From Hafnia alvei (GTDB lineage Bacteria > Pseudomonadota > Gammaproteobacteria > Enterobacterales > Enterobacteriaceae): 64,000 nt of DNA. The translations under genes were made by a program, and so were the position numbers. The notes under the pieces were generated by a model. That model saw only the letters and a list, made by a program, of their open reading frames with translations, did not search any database and was not told the origin of the DNA. This document shows, in pieces, positions 26,576-34,905 of the stretch (position 1 is its first letter; every line of letters begins with the position of its first letter). Location of the stretch: the NCBI RefSeq assembly GCF_034424155.1, contig NZ_CP139992.1, positions 2,310,012 through 2,374,011 of the forward strand. Reading direction: 5' to 3'.

Positions 26576-27148
26576 TTAGTCACTTAGGTTAACTGAGCGG
26601 CTTTTATATTTTTCAATTAAAATATGCAAAACTCCCATTGCACCATGTGCATAAAAATAGACCTCAATGAAAGTAGTAAAGAACTTATGCCAGTGGATTA
26701 CTGTTTCAGCCAGATTTGACTGCATGGTATTCAACAAGAACCATAGGCCACCTGAAAGTGCTACAATTAGCAATGCTAGAACTCCAAATCCTTGGATTGT
26801 ACTGGCAATACCTCCCGAATGTGCATCGGGCAGTCGGAAACTAGTCAACGTTTTTATATCTTGCTTAATACCACTAAAGTCAAGCCCTACCCATGAAAAA
26901 TAATAAGTAAAACCTCTTTGAGTAAGCATCCAACTTAACATAATAAAACCACAAATAATCAGTCCTAACCCTGAAATAATGTGCATCCAGGTTATAACTC
27001 CTTCAAGACTATGTTCACCAATTGCTTCGGTCTCTGTCAGATTAGAGTTAATAATTTGTGATAATATTAGAAATGCCACAATGATGTGAAGAATACGAAA
27101 AAAAGGAGCGTAATCATGGGGTAATAGATTCCAGAGTCGCAATTTCAT
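26576..27148 (-). CDS. Cytochrome b561-type membrane protein (transposon passenger)
   Basis: A 190-residue protein with four hydrophobic helices and helix histidines suitable for b-type haem (FRILHIIVAFLILSQI, WMHIISGLGLIICGF, VIHWHKFFTTFIEVYFYAHGAMGVLHIL). It resembles the cytochrome b/b6 domain group that passes electrons in the inner membrane. The ATG at 27148 has AAGGA seven bases upstream; a longer frame from 27187 is unlikely. Base composition is markedly more AT-rich than tnpA, which suggests a separate origin. It may be co-transcribed with the CDF gene 199 bases downstream. Confidence 0.75.
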   Translation of the reverse strand: MKLRLWNLLPHDYAPFFRILHIIVAFLILSQIINSNLTETEAIGEHSLEGVITWMHIISGLGLIICGFIMLSWMLTQRGFTYYFSWVGLDFSGIKQDIKTLTSFRLPDAHSGGIASTIQGFGVLALLIVALSGGLWFLLNTMQSNLAETVIHWHKFFTTFIEVYFYAHGAMGVLHILIEKYKSRSVNLSD

Positions 27149-27660
27149 TAATGAGTCCTTAGTAAATTTATCGATGATCTTAATCATACAAAAGAATTAT
27201 TAGGATAACCTTAATTCTTAAAATTGCAGCAGGTATTAGTTCACCTCTGATATGGCCACTTGCGAAATGGGAATGGTAACTGTTATTACTATGTGTTTAC
27301 TTGCTGTTCTTGTTACGCAGCCCCTTAAACACATTACTTTCAAATATGATTTCCTGCTGGGTTTAAATATGTGTCTTTCTATAGTGCGGCAACCTATTTT
27401 TACACCAACTCATGAATTAAATAAGAATCATAAATTAAATGAGAGGTTTAATTCTCTTGCTTAACGCGATGATATTAAATGGAAATTTTAATTTTTGTAA
27501 TTTATTAAACAGTTAGAATGAGACATGGTAAATACGATCTTCCTTTAGATAATTCTGATAGCACTTTTTCTACTGGGCAGTCTGCAATGTCCGCTTCTCG
27601 CTCAAAGCTGCCTGTCAAAGTGGTCAAGCTCTACCACAGCTCAGAGGTACAAAAAATCAC
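27149..27660. other. Gene-free AT-rich stretch inside the transposon
   Basis: About 510 bases between the cytochrome b start and the right inverted repeat. It should contain the passenger promoter at its left end. A 70-codon plus-strand frame at 27252 has no ribosome site or recognisable features. I see no other gene. Confidence 0.5.
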
Positions 27661-27698
27661 CTTAACGTACAATAATTTTCGATATCCAAACTGACCCC
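27661..27698 (-). repeat. Transposon right terminal inverted repeat (38 bp)
   Basis: It begins CTTAACGTACAATAATTTTC and ends CAAACTGACCCC. It is the exact reverse complement of 21378-21415. It lies 38 bases from the dif-like site. Confidence 0.97.
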
Positions 27699-27736
27699 GG
27701 ATAGGCATATGAAGTAATTGGCATTCGCTACATTCA

Positions 27737-27764
27737 ATTTAACATAATATACATTATACGAACC
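27737..27764 (-). other. dif: Chromosomal dif-like XerC/XerD site
   Basis: Read on the minus strand the 28 bases are GGTTCGTATAA (XerC arm), TGTATA (centre) and TTATGTTAAAT (XerD arm). The XerD arm and centre are identical to E. coli dif; the XerC arm differs at two of 11 positions (GGTGCGCATAA in E. coli). It lies between sotB and ydfG/tus, where dif is expected in the E. coli gene order. XerCD would resolve chromosome dimers here at division. Confidence 0.85.
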
Positions 27765-27829
27765 ATTGTATATTTAACGCAGATCCAGCATCTAAACCAC
27801 AATATCTTTGTTCAGACCGAGTTACTCAC

Positions 27830-27861
27830 AAGCAGCCCAGTTTCCAGCTACTGGGCTGCTT
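27830..27861. terminator. Hairpin downstream of the C69 peptidase gene
   Basis: A perfect 12-bp stem (AAGCAGCCCAGT / ACTGGGCTGCTT) with an 8-base loop, just after the peptidase stop. There is no clear T run on the minus strand. Confidence 0.55.
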
Positions 27862-27881
27862 CGTTCAGTTATTTTCTACCC

Positions 27882-29378
27882 TTAATCCTTCTTCGCTTTG
27901 TTAGCAAAGAAAATGTCAGACTGAATGTCTTTGGTGCGGATGGTGAATACTTCGTTCGTCAGATCTTCGGTGAGCTTCTCTGCATCGGCCATGACGCGCA
28001 GATTGAAATCATTCAGCATTTTATCTGCGGCGGTTTTGTCGGTTTTTGCCAATTTTAGATATTGTGCTTCCGTTTCTTTTTGCTGATTCGCAACTTTCGC
28101 TTCCCAGTCTAGATAGGCTCGCTGGACGACCGGCGCAAGTTTTGGATAATCCGTCATGACCAACGTTTGTAGTTTGCGGTACTTCCAGTAGATTGACTGG
28201 CTATCAGCGTGATCTGAGCCGGTGGCGTAATTGGCGGGGAAAGAAGTCAGCCCACTGTAGTAAGGAACAAACGCAGTTAAGTCAGCCATTCCTAATCCCA
28301 CATAGGTCACTTCACCGATTTCTTTCGGTAACTCAGGACGTACCTGCATGACATGTGCTTCATAGGTTCTAAACACGCTGATTGGGCGCCACTCTTCTTT
28401 ACCATTCAGCCCGTTCGAGTAGGGATCATGTTTCGTGCCTTGGTAATGATTACGCAAAATGGACTTAACTTCATCAAGCGTGACTTTCTTTTCTGGCGTG
28501 AGGAAAACGGGAGACTGCCGCCCTTCAGCCATTACTTGCTTAACCGATGGGTTTAATTGTTTCTGTATTGTCCAGACGCGCGGATCGTTATAGGTGCGAT
28601 CGCGTTCATCGTCTCGGGTATAGGCTTTGGAAAAATTAAATTTACCGTCTGTTTTAGGCTGATAAAGCCCCTTTTCTACTGCAAATTCAACCAGATTCTT
28701 TGATCCCATAACGTTAGGATCTTTAGGGTCATAGTTTTGTAGACGTCCCTGATTAGCGGTAGCAAAGTATTGATTATTCGGCACTCTCTGTGCCATCCAT
28801 TGATGGCCTGTACCGGTTTCTAAGTACCACAATTCTTTCTCATCGACCACGGCAACGCCAAATCCCTCACCTGCCCCTTTGGTTTCGATGATATGTCCAA
28901 GTAAAGCCACGGCCTCGCGCGCAGTTTTGGTCTGTGATAGCAAAATATCAGGAATATCGTCTTCGGTAATTCCCGTTTTTTCAACATAGGGATCAAATGC
29001 AAGCGCTTTAGGTGAGGCAAAAATAGATTCTGTCCCACTCACGCCAACACCGGCTTCATTAAATCCAGTCGCACCATGTAACTGTGTTTTCCAATTGGGC
29101 ACCGTGGTATACCGTAGTGAATCTTTCGGTAAAGGATAGGTAAAATCATTTGCGCCGTTATGCGCTTTCGTACTGTATATTCCAGTTTGGTTCTGTTTTG
29201 CCGGATGAATTACAAAGTGCTGCGCCTTTAAAGCATCACTATCCGCGCTGCGTGCAACAATAATCGAACCATCTGCTGTAGCCTCATTACCTGCTAAAAA
29301 TGTGGTGCAGGTAAAACCTGAGGAGACTAATGCCATATTAATGGATAAAGCAATCACGCACTTTTTTAAAGAATACAT
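27882..29378 (-). CDS. Secreted C69-family dipeptidase
   Basis: A 498-residue protein with an N-terminal signal-like helix (KKCVIALSINMALVSSGF) followed at once by CTTFLAG. In C69/PepD-type Ntn hydrolases this Cys becomes the N-terminal nucleophile. Other family segments are GSIIVARSADSD, GATGFNEAGVGVSGTESI, EGFGVAVVDEKELWYLETGTGHQW and RTYEAHVMQVRPELP. It should cleave dipeptides, probably in the periplasm. AAGGA precedes the ATG. It is the first gene on the far side of dif. Confidence 0.9.
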   Translation of the reverse strand: MYSLKKCVIALSINMALVSSGFTCTTFLAGNEATADGSIIVARSADSDALKAQHFVIHPAKQNQTGIYSTKAHNGANDFTYPLPKDSLRYTTVPNWKTQLHGATGFNEAGVGVSGTESIFASPKALAFDPYVEKTGITEDDIPDILLSQTKTAREAVALLGHIIETKGAGEGFGVAVVDEKELWYLETGTGHQWMAQRVPNNQYFATANQGRLQNYDPKDPNVMGSKNLVEFAVEKGLYQPKTDGKFNFSKAYTRDDERDRTYNDPRVWTIQKQLNPSVKQVMAEGRQSPVFLTPEKKVTLDEVKSILRNHYQGTKHDPYSNGLNGKEEWRPISVFRTYEAHVMQVRPELPKEIGEVTYVGLGMADLTAFVPYYSGLTSFPANYATGSDHADSQSIYWKYRKLQTLVMTDYPKLAPVVQRAYLDWEAKVANQQKETEAQYLKLAKTDKTAADKMLNDFNLRVMADAEKLTEDLTNEVFTIRTKDIQSDIFFANKAKKD

Positions 29379-29583
29379 TCCTGTTCCTTATTTTCCTGAT
29401 TTAATTAATTATCCTTTGCTATCAGTCAAGCTGAAGCGCTGGAAAGTTCCTGCAATGAAATAAGGGTAGCAATGAGTGAGATGTGATTACCGTGACAATG
29501 CTCCCAAGGCGATTGAGCTGCCTTAGGATTATGCACACATTTTTAGATAAGTTGGTTTTAGCGTAGAAACAAATAGGAAAAGA
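29379..29583. other. Intergenic stretch before the C69 peptidase gene
   Basis: 205 bases that should hold the peptidase promoter (minus strand). I see nothing else definite. Confidence 0.4.
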
Positions 29584-30111
29584 TTAATTTAAGATCATGG
29601 CTATGTTTTTTAAGTCATTGAGGAAAATCACATATTGTTCATTAGAGATAATTTTTTTGCTGCTCAGAACCACTAATTCATGATCGCTAATCTCTGAATG
29701 ATAGCTTGGATGTGCATGAGAATAACTATTTTCTACAAAACCAAGACTTTGATAGAAGCGTAAACGCCTACTAGCAATTTCGGTCGTCAAAGGATCTATT
29801 TCTAAGATTGTCTGTGGGTGTTGAGCCAAAAAACATTCCAGAACCTTTTTACCATATCCCTGAGAACGCAAATTTGGGTCTATCGCCAGATGCTCAATGT
29901 AGACATAGTCTTTAAATCGCCAATATCCAATAAAACCAACAAATATATTATTGTGATGCCAGGCAGTTAAATAATAACTATCATTATCAAGTGCTACTTG
30001 TTTCGCCCTTTCGTCTCGCTTTTCATGATAAGGAAAAGCACTTTCATAGAGCTCATCCACACTTTTATAAAGTGGGCTATCTTTTTTTTCTATGCGTGTA
30101 AGGCTAAACAT
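29584..30111 (-). CDS. GNAT-family N-acetyltransferase
   Basis: A 175-residue GNAT protein. The acetyl-CoA-binding motif A is VYIEHLAIDPNLRSQGYGKKVLECFL (core RSQGYG), followed by EIDPLTTEIASRRLRFYQSLGFVEN. The acceptor is unknown. AAGGA precedes the ATG. It lies downstream of the wzz gene on the same strand, 85 bases away, with an imperfect hairpin between them. Confidence 0.85.
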   Translation of the reverse strand: MFSLTRIEKKDSPLYKSVDELYESAFPYHEKRDERAKQVALDNDSYYLTAWHHNNIFVGFIGYWRFKDYVYIEHLAIDPNLRSQGYGKKVLECFLAQHPQTILEIDPLTTEIASRRLRFYQSLGFVENSYSHAHPSYHSEISDHELVVLSSKKIISNEQYVIFLNDLKNIAMILN

Positions 30112-30196
30112 TAATGTCCTTCTTCTGAAACAATCGAGGGCGGTACATCAAAGCTTCTTAATGTGCCACCCTCGCAGGATAATTCCAATTAAATCA

Positions 30197-31159
30197 TCAT
30201 ACCACTGGGGGCTTCTCTCTTATATTACGAATAAGCCCCTTACACAATACAATGCCCGCACCGATCAATCCACCCAGCAATACGGATAGGATTAATATTA
30301 GCGATTTTTTCGGTGCATCTTTAATGACAGGTAATGATGGCTGTTGTGAGAATGAAAATGCTTCGAATTTATCATTGCCACTATCGCTGAGTTTAATCTC
30401 GCGCAGCGCTTGTAATGTTTCACGGTTAGAGTAATAGCCATCACTTAAATACAACGGCCAAGACGTTTCATTGGCAATAATTGTTTTTAGCGCAGGCTCA
30501 CCAAGCATAAATAGCATTTCATCAGAAAGAGCCGTGACCTCTTTAACCGTAACGCTCTTGGTGTTCGTGGCTTCAGCCACTTTTAATGCTTCTGATAAAG
30601 CATTTAAACGACGCGCTTTTTTCTCCTGGGCAGTTTTGATCTGGGCATCTAATGCAGTATTGATTGCCTGCATTCTGACCTCTAATGCTTTCGCAGCGTT
30701 TGAATAATAACTACTTGAGGTTTGCTTATTTACTTTGTTTAAAACGGCAACTAAGGATTTTTGTGCATCCTTCGCCGTTTCAGCGCTAAAACTCACGGTA
30801 AATGAATCGTTTCTCCCTGAGTTTGTCGGCTTAATGTCCAAGGGTGTTTCAGGTAAGAACGTTAAGGTTTCAGCAGAAATACGTGACACGAAGTTAGCAA
30901 AAACATCATTGCTAATATCTTTACTATTACTAGGGTCAATGACAGCCACAGCAGTAGGATAATCGGCTAACTGCCCTAGCTGTGGTGGTGTAATAATCGC
31001 GGTCGATGTCCATTTCTCTTTTGCAACGGCTAGATATCCAATAGCCAAAACAATCGCAATGCAAACAGTGGTAATGATTGTTTTCTTTCCATTCCATAAC
31101 TGCAACAGCAGGTCAAGCAGATCAATCTCATCAGTACTGTTTTTTTGCTCAAGACTCAT
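30197..31159 (-). CDS. wzz: Wzz/FepE-family O-antigen chain-length regulator
   Basis: A 320-residue polysaccharide co-polymerase. N-terminal helix (KKTIITTVCIAIVLAIGYLAVAKEKWTSTAIIT) closely matches E. coli WzzB; a large periplasmic coiled-coil domain follows, then a C-terminal helix (KSLILILSVLLGGLIGAGIVL) and a short basic tail. Wzz sets O-antigen modal length with Wzy. The ATG at 31159 follows GGGA; an alternative start lies at 31171. It is an orphan, with no O-antigen genes nearby, so it may be a second Wzz copy that gives a different chain length. Confidence 0.88.
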   Translation of the reverse strand: MSLEQKNSTDEIDLLDLLLQLWNGKKTIITTVCIAIVLAIGYLAVAKEKWTSTAIITPPQLGQLADYPTAVAVIDPSNSKDISNDVFANFVSRISAETLTFLPETPLDIKPTNSGRNDSFTVSFSAETAKDAQKSLVAVLNKVNKQTSSSYYSNAAKALEVRMQAINTALDAQIKTAQEKKARRLNALSEALKVAEATNTKSVTVKEVTALSDEMLFMLGEPALKTIIANETSWPLYLSDGYYSNRETLQALREIKLSDSGNDKFEAFSFSQQPSLPVIKDAPKKSLILILSVLLGGLIGAGIVLCKGLIRNIREKPPVV

Positions 31160-31458
31160 AGGATTTCCCATACAAACTCATAATTACATTAGCTGACATT
31201 GCTCTCAAACAAATAATATATCGCCATTTTGATTTAAAGCGATTGTTATATCGTGTACGTATATGAATGGCGATAGTACTAAATCTGTAACCGGTTCTCA
31301 ATGGAACAACTCTCTGTTCTGCCTATATTTTGGCTAGGAAAGTTCCGTATTTTTAAGTATAGATGCATGCCATTATTCTGCCCGCGTCATGGCAATTTGG
31401 GCTGCTTCTGGTAGATTGAGTGGCCTGCACTTTCGCTAAATTAACGAGGCAATTGAGA

Positions 31459-32205
31459 ATGAATATATTTGTAACCGGAGCAACCGCAGGGTTCGGTGAG
31501 GCTATCACGCGCAAATTTATCAAGAACGGACATACAGTGATTGCTGCCGGTCGCCGTTTAAGTCGTCTCGAAGCGTTAAAAGATGAGTTAGGTGATGCTT
31601 TAACTATCGTGCAACTCGATGTGCGCAATCGAGCGGCAATTCAGTTGGCTTTAGAGAGCCTTCCCACTGAAAAACGTCACATTGATGTTTTAGTGAACAA
31701 TGCTGGATTGGCATTAGGTTTAGAGCCTGCGCATAAAGCAAATGTTGATGATTGGGACACGATGATCGATACCAATGCCAAAGGTTTGGTGAACATGACC
31801 AGAGCAATTTTGCCTAATATGGTTGAACGCAATGTAGGTCATATCATTAATATTGGTTCAACCGCGGCTAACTGGCCATATGCCGGTGGTAATGTGTACG
31901 GTGCGACAAAAGCGTTTGTTAAACAATTTAGCCTTGGTTTACGCGCTGATCTGCATGGCACCAAAGTGCGGGTTAGCGATATCGAACCTGGATTGGTTGG
32001 CGGCACGGAATTCTCTAATGTTCGCTTTAAAGGCGATGAAGGTCGCGTAGAGAAAACCTATGAGAATGCTAACGCCTTAAGCGCGGATGATATTGCTGAA
32101 GCTGTGTATTGGGTCGCTACCTTACCTGCGCACGTCAACATTAATACCATTGAAATGATGCCGGTTAGCCAGTCTTTTGCTCCGTTATCGGTCTATCGCG
32201 GTTAA
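31459..32205 (+). CDS. ydfG: NADP-dependent 3-hydroxy acid dehydrogenase YdfG
   Basis: A 248-residue short-chain dehydrogenase of the same length as E. coli YdfG, with matching segments FVTGATAGFGEAITRKFI (dinucleotide-binding Gly motif), NNAGLALGLEPAHKA, YGATKAFVKQFSL (catalytic Tyr-x3-Lys) and DIEPGLVGGTEFSNVRFKGD. It oxidises L-allo-threonine and related 3-hydroxy acids and reduces malonic semialdehyde. The start at 31459 matches E. coli; upstream in-frame codons are not needed. Confidence 0.95.
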   Translation: MNIFVTGATAGFGEAITRKFIKNGHTVIAAGRRLSRLEALKDELGDALTIVQLDVRNRAAIQLALESLPTEKRHIDVLVNNAGLALGLEPAHKANVDDWDTMIDTNAKGLVNMTRAILPNMVERNVGHIINIGSTAANWPYAGGNVYGATKAFVKQFSLGLRADLHGTKVRVSDIEPGLVGGTEFSNVRFKGDEGRVEKTYENANALSADDIAEAVYWVATLPAHVNINTIEMMPVSQSFAPLSVYRG

Positions 32206-32359
32206 ATTTAACTTCATTGTAAATTTCTATTTTTTGCATTAAACCGTACCGAAACCAACGTTTTCGCAAACTATCAGCGGAACTGACTGAGTGCTATAGT
32301 GTCTTCATATCGAGAATGATGACCTTAAAGACGGTCGTTGTGAAAAGAGGATAGCTAAT

Positions 32360-32728
32360 TTGAAACTGAATAAATTGCACATGGCCGCTCGTTGGATGCC
32401 TTTAGCCGCTGCGCTCATCTTGGGTGGTTGGCAGGCTTCTGCCCTTGCAGACTCTTGCGCATCTGGCAGTACCTGCGTCTTTGGCTCAAGCGGCGGTCAG
32501 GATAACTCGCTGACCAAAGAAGATGCTCGCCAACAGAAAGAACAATGGGATGACACGCGTTCTCTGCGTAACAAAGTTAACACCCGCGTTGAGAAACAGT
32601 TCGACAAGTTCGATAAAGCTGTTGATCTGCAAGACTCATGTGAAAAAAGCTTAAACGTTAATGCGTACTGGGAACCGAATACCCAACGTTGTTTAGATAG
32701 AAATACTGGACGCCCACTTAATCCATAA
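32360..32728 (+). CDS. ynfB: DUF1283 secreted protein YnfB
   Basis: A 122-residue protein with a signal peptide (about 1-30, ending ALADS) and the DUF1283 block [27 protein letters not shown] ... [20 protein letters not shown] seen in E. coli YnfB. Function unknown. The start is an unusual TTG with GAGGA at good spacing; the first ATG (32381) has no ribosome site. ynfD follows after 45 bases. It is probably periplasmic. Confidence 0.9.
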   Translation: MKLNKLHMAARWMPLAAALILGGWQASALADSCASGSTCVFGSSGGQDNSLTKEDARQQKEQWDDTRSLRNKVNTRVEKQFDKFDKAVDLQDSCEKSLNVNAYWEPNTQRCLDRNTGRPLNP

Positions 32729-32773
32729 GCATTAAGCTTAAACGCTTTTGCAAGGATCCTTGGAGGATATTTC

Positions 32774-33046
32774 ATGAAGAAATTACTGCTTAGCATCATG
32801 CTATTAAGTGCTATTCCACTGGCCGCACAGGCTTCGTGTGAAACAGTCAAAGCAGATATTAGCCAAAAAATTATCAAAAATGGTGTGCCAGAGTCTGGCT
32901 TTACGCTTGATGTCGTACCGAACGATCAGGCTGACGCGAGTGGTGGTCAGGTTGTGGGTCATTGCGAAAACGACACACAGAAGATCATCTATCAGCGCAC
33001 AAACGGCGCTGAAGACGACAGTACGCCAGCACCGGCTACACACTAA
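32774..33046 (+). CDS. ynfD: DUF1161 secreted protein YnfD
   Basis: A 90-residue protein with a signal peptide (MKKLLLSIMLLSAIPLAAQA) and the DUF1161 core SCETVKADISQKIIKNGVPESGFTLDVVP ... GHCENDTQKIIYQR with two cysteines. Function unknown. TTGGAGG precedes the ATG. It probably forms a unit with ynfB and ends at a strong terminator. Confidence 0.88.
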   Translation: MKKLLLSIMLLSAIPLAAQASCETVKADISQKIIKNGVPESGFTLDVVPNDQADASGGQVVGHCENDTQKIIYQRTNGAEDDSTPAPATH

Positions 33047-33067
33047 TTATCAGCGTTATGTCGAAAC

Positions 33068-33091
33068 GGCTGCCTTATGGCAGCCTTTTTT
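33068..33091. terminator. Rho-independent terminator after ynfD
   Basis: GGCTGCC-TTAT-GGCAGCC followed by TTTTTT. It is preceded by A residues only partly, but sits five bases from the end of the convergent MFS gene and may serve both. Confidence 0.85.
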
Positions 33092-33095
33092 GTCT

Positions 33096-34586
33096 CTAGC
33101 ATTCACCGTCAAATTCAGTACACGTCACGCTGTCTGGCTTTAATTTTGCTGGAATGAGCCACGCGGTGATTAGAGCAAACAACGACAATATTGCCGCCAC
33201 GATAAACACCCAATGAATGGATGCTGCCACCTGAGTCGTTAAATTAATCATCTTATCGTCTAGCGGCGTGCCATTCTGATGCATGCTCATGAGCTTTTGA
33301 ACCGGATCATGAATATCCGGCAAGCGCCAATCAAGATTGAGATTCAGCGTGGCGCCTAAAATGGCTGTACCTAGCGCTGAGCCTAACATACGGGTAAACA
33401 CCGTTGAAGCGGTGGCAATTCCTCGCATGTTGGAAGGCGCAACATTCTGTACCGAAACCAGAAATGTGGTATTGGTCATCCCCATTCCGCAGCCAATCAC
33501 AAAGGCGGCGACTCTTCCCCATAGCAAACCACTATCCGGCTGCTGCATGAGCAAAATCAAGCTTCCGGCGATGAGCAAAAAACTGCCGAAAAGCGCCGTA
33601 GCGCGATAGGACGTTAGCGACATCATTCGCCCGCTAAGGGTACTCGCCAATGGCCAGCCGATTGACATCATTGCTAACGTGGTGCCAGCCTCCAACGGCG
33701 TTCCGCCCATGACTCCCTGCACAAACGTGGGCAAAAATGCGGCAACGCCCATCATGGATGCGCCGACAATCAGCCCACCAATATTACCCGCGACGATCAC
33801 GTTATTTCGCCAGAGCGCTAACGGAAATAACGGTTCTGGGGCTTTTTTCTCTTGTCGCAGCAAAAAAACTGACGCGACGACGAATATCAATAATAACGGG
33901 AATACCCAGAACTTCAGAATATCGGCCTGTAAGAGCGCCACTAATAACGAGGCCACTGCGATAGTTAGCCAACAGGTACCAGCAAAATCGATAGGATGCT
34001 GCCGAGGATGTACCGTTTCGGGGAAATAGCGCCACAGAAGATACATAGCCGTAATGCCAATAGGCACATTCACCCAAAAAACCAATGCCCAGTTGAAGTG
34101 CTGAACAATAAATGCCCCCATCAGCGGGCCGACGATGGCCGATACCCCCCAAACGCTAGAGAGATAACCCTGGATTTTTGGACGCTCCGCGGGTGAATAG
34201 ATATCAGCAACAATGGTGAATGCAATCGGCGTGATAGCCCCTGCGCCCATCCCTTGAACAGCACGAAAAACGATCATCCACAGCATGTTATGGGAAAAGC
34301 CGCATAGCACGGAACCTAGCAAGAAAAGCGATGCGCCTATGTAGAACATCCGCTTACGTCCATAGAGATCGGCGAGTCGACCATAGATAGGAATTGAAAT
34401 AGCCTGTGTTAAAAGATACGCAGCAAATACCCAGCCTAGCAGTGAGAAACCGCCTAAATCGCCAATAATCGTGGGCATGGCCGTTGAGACTATCGTAACC
34501 TCAATAGCCGCCATAAATGTTGCTAGCATACAAGCGGTTAGCACGATGCCTCGATGTAAATATTGCTGCTCTACCTGTTCAACCAT
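33096..34586 (-). CDS. DHA2-family (14-helix) multidrug MFS exporter
   Basis: A 496-residue, EmrB/QacA-like transporter: motif C region and helix 1 (TFMAAIEVTIVSTAMPTIIGDLGG), motif A (GRLADLYGRKRMF), and GLPLGG-like SVWGVSAIVGPLMGAFIV. It exports drugs or toxic compounds by proton antiport. GAGG precedes the ATG. No emrA-type adaptor or adjacent regulator is seen, so it probably works alone in the inner membrane. Confidence 0.9.
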   Translation of the reverse strand: MVEQVEQQYLHRGIVLTACMLATFMAAIEVTIVSTAMPTIIGDLGGFSLLGWVFAAYLLTQAISIPIYGRLADLYGRKRMFYIGASLFLLGSVLCGFSHNMLWMIVFRAVQGMGAGAITPIAFTIVADIYSPAERPKIQGYLSSVWGVSAIVGPLMGAFIVQHFNWALVFWVNVPIGITAMYLLWRYFPETVHPRQHPIDFAGTCWLTIAVASLLVALLQADILKFWVFPLLLIFVVASVFLLRQEKKAPEPLFPLALWRNNVIVAGNIGGLIVGASMMGVAAFLPTFVQGVMGGTPLEAGTTLAMMSIGWPLASTLSGRMMSLTSYRATALFGSFLLIAGSLILLMQQPDSGLLWGRVAAFVIGCGMGMTNTTFLVSVQNVAPSNMRGIATASTVFTRMLGSALGTAILGATLNLNLDWRLPDIHDPVQKLMSMHQNGTPLDDKMINLTTQVAASIHWVFIVAAILSLFALITAWLIPAKLKPDSVTCTEFDGEC

Positions 34587-34696
34587 GCTGCCTCGCGGAA
34601 AATGCGAATAGAGATTTAGCTCAATACCTTACCATGAATTTCTAGGCTAATTGTGTGAACTCTCGAAGAGAGAATAAGACTGGCATAAATATAAAA

Positions 34697-34709
34697 GTGA
34701 CAACGTCAC
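34697..34709. promoter_or_regulatory. matS site (MatP-binding)
   Basis: GTGACAACGTCAC is a perfect consensus match in the gap between the MFS exporter and yhjA. Confidence 0.85.
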
Positions 34710-34779
34710 ATATCAGCTGCAGTGATCTTGATTGATTGCTGTTTCCTATCTCAATGATAGGTGAGGCTGGCCGTTATCA

Positions 34780-34793
34780 TTGATGATTATCAA
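34780..34793 (+). promoter_or_regulatory. FNR box upstream of yhjA
   Basis: TTGAT-GATT-ATCAA matches the FNR consensus (TTGAT-N4-ATCAA) exactly. A CACTAT -10-like element at 34816-34821 would place the box centre near -41.5, a class II activation position. Confidence 0.8.
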
Positions 34794-34905
34794 CAAAGTA
34801 ATGAAATACAACACGCACTATGGGAAGGCCAAGTTTTGGCCCTCTGAGGGTTGTGCACCCAGCGCTGGCGCGGCCCGATTTCATGCTCTGAAATGGAGTT
34901 TTAAC

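Larger units (their letters stand above)
21378..27698. mobile_element. Tn3-family transposon with CDF transporter and cytochrome b passengers
   Basis: A 6321-bp element bounded by perfect 38-bp inverted repeats that start GGGGTCAGTTTGG and end with ACGTTAAG. It holds tnpA (995 residues, minus), a res-like region, a divergent serine resolvase, and two minus-strand passengers: a cation diffusion facilitator and a cytochrome b. The expected 5-bp target duplication is absent: TTCAA lies on the left and GGATA on the right. This suggests recombination with another copy, or an adjacent deletion, after insertion. Confidence 0.95.

Noticed and set aside
27252-27464. 70-codon plus-strand open frame inside the transposon
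   Set aside because: No ribosome site, no recognisable features, and it sits in the AT-rich upstream region of the cytochrome b gene where chance frames are common.
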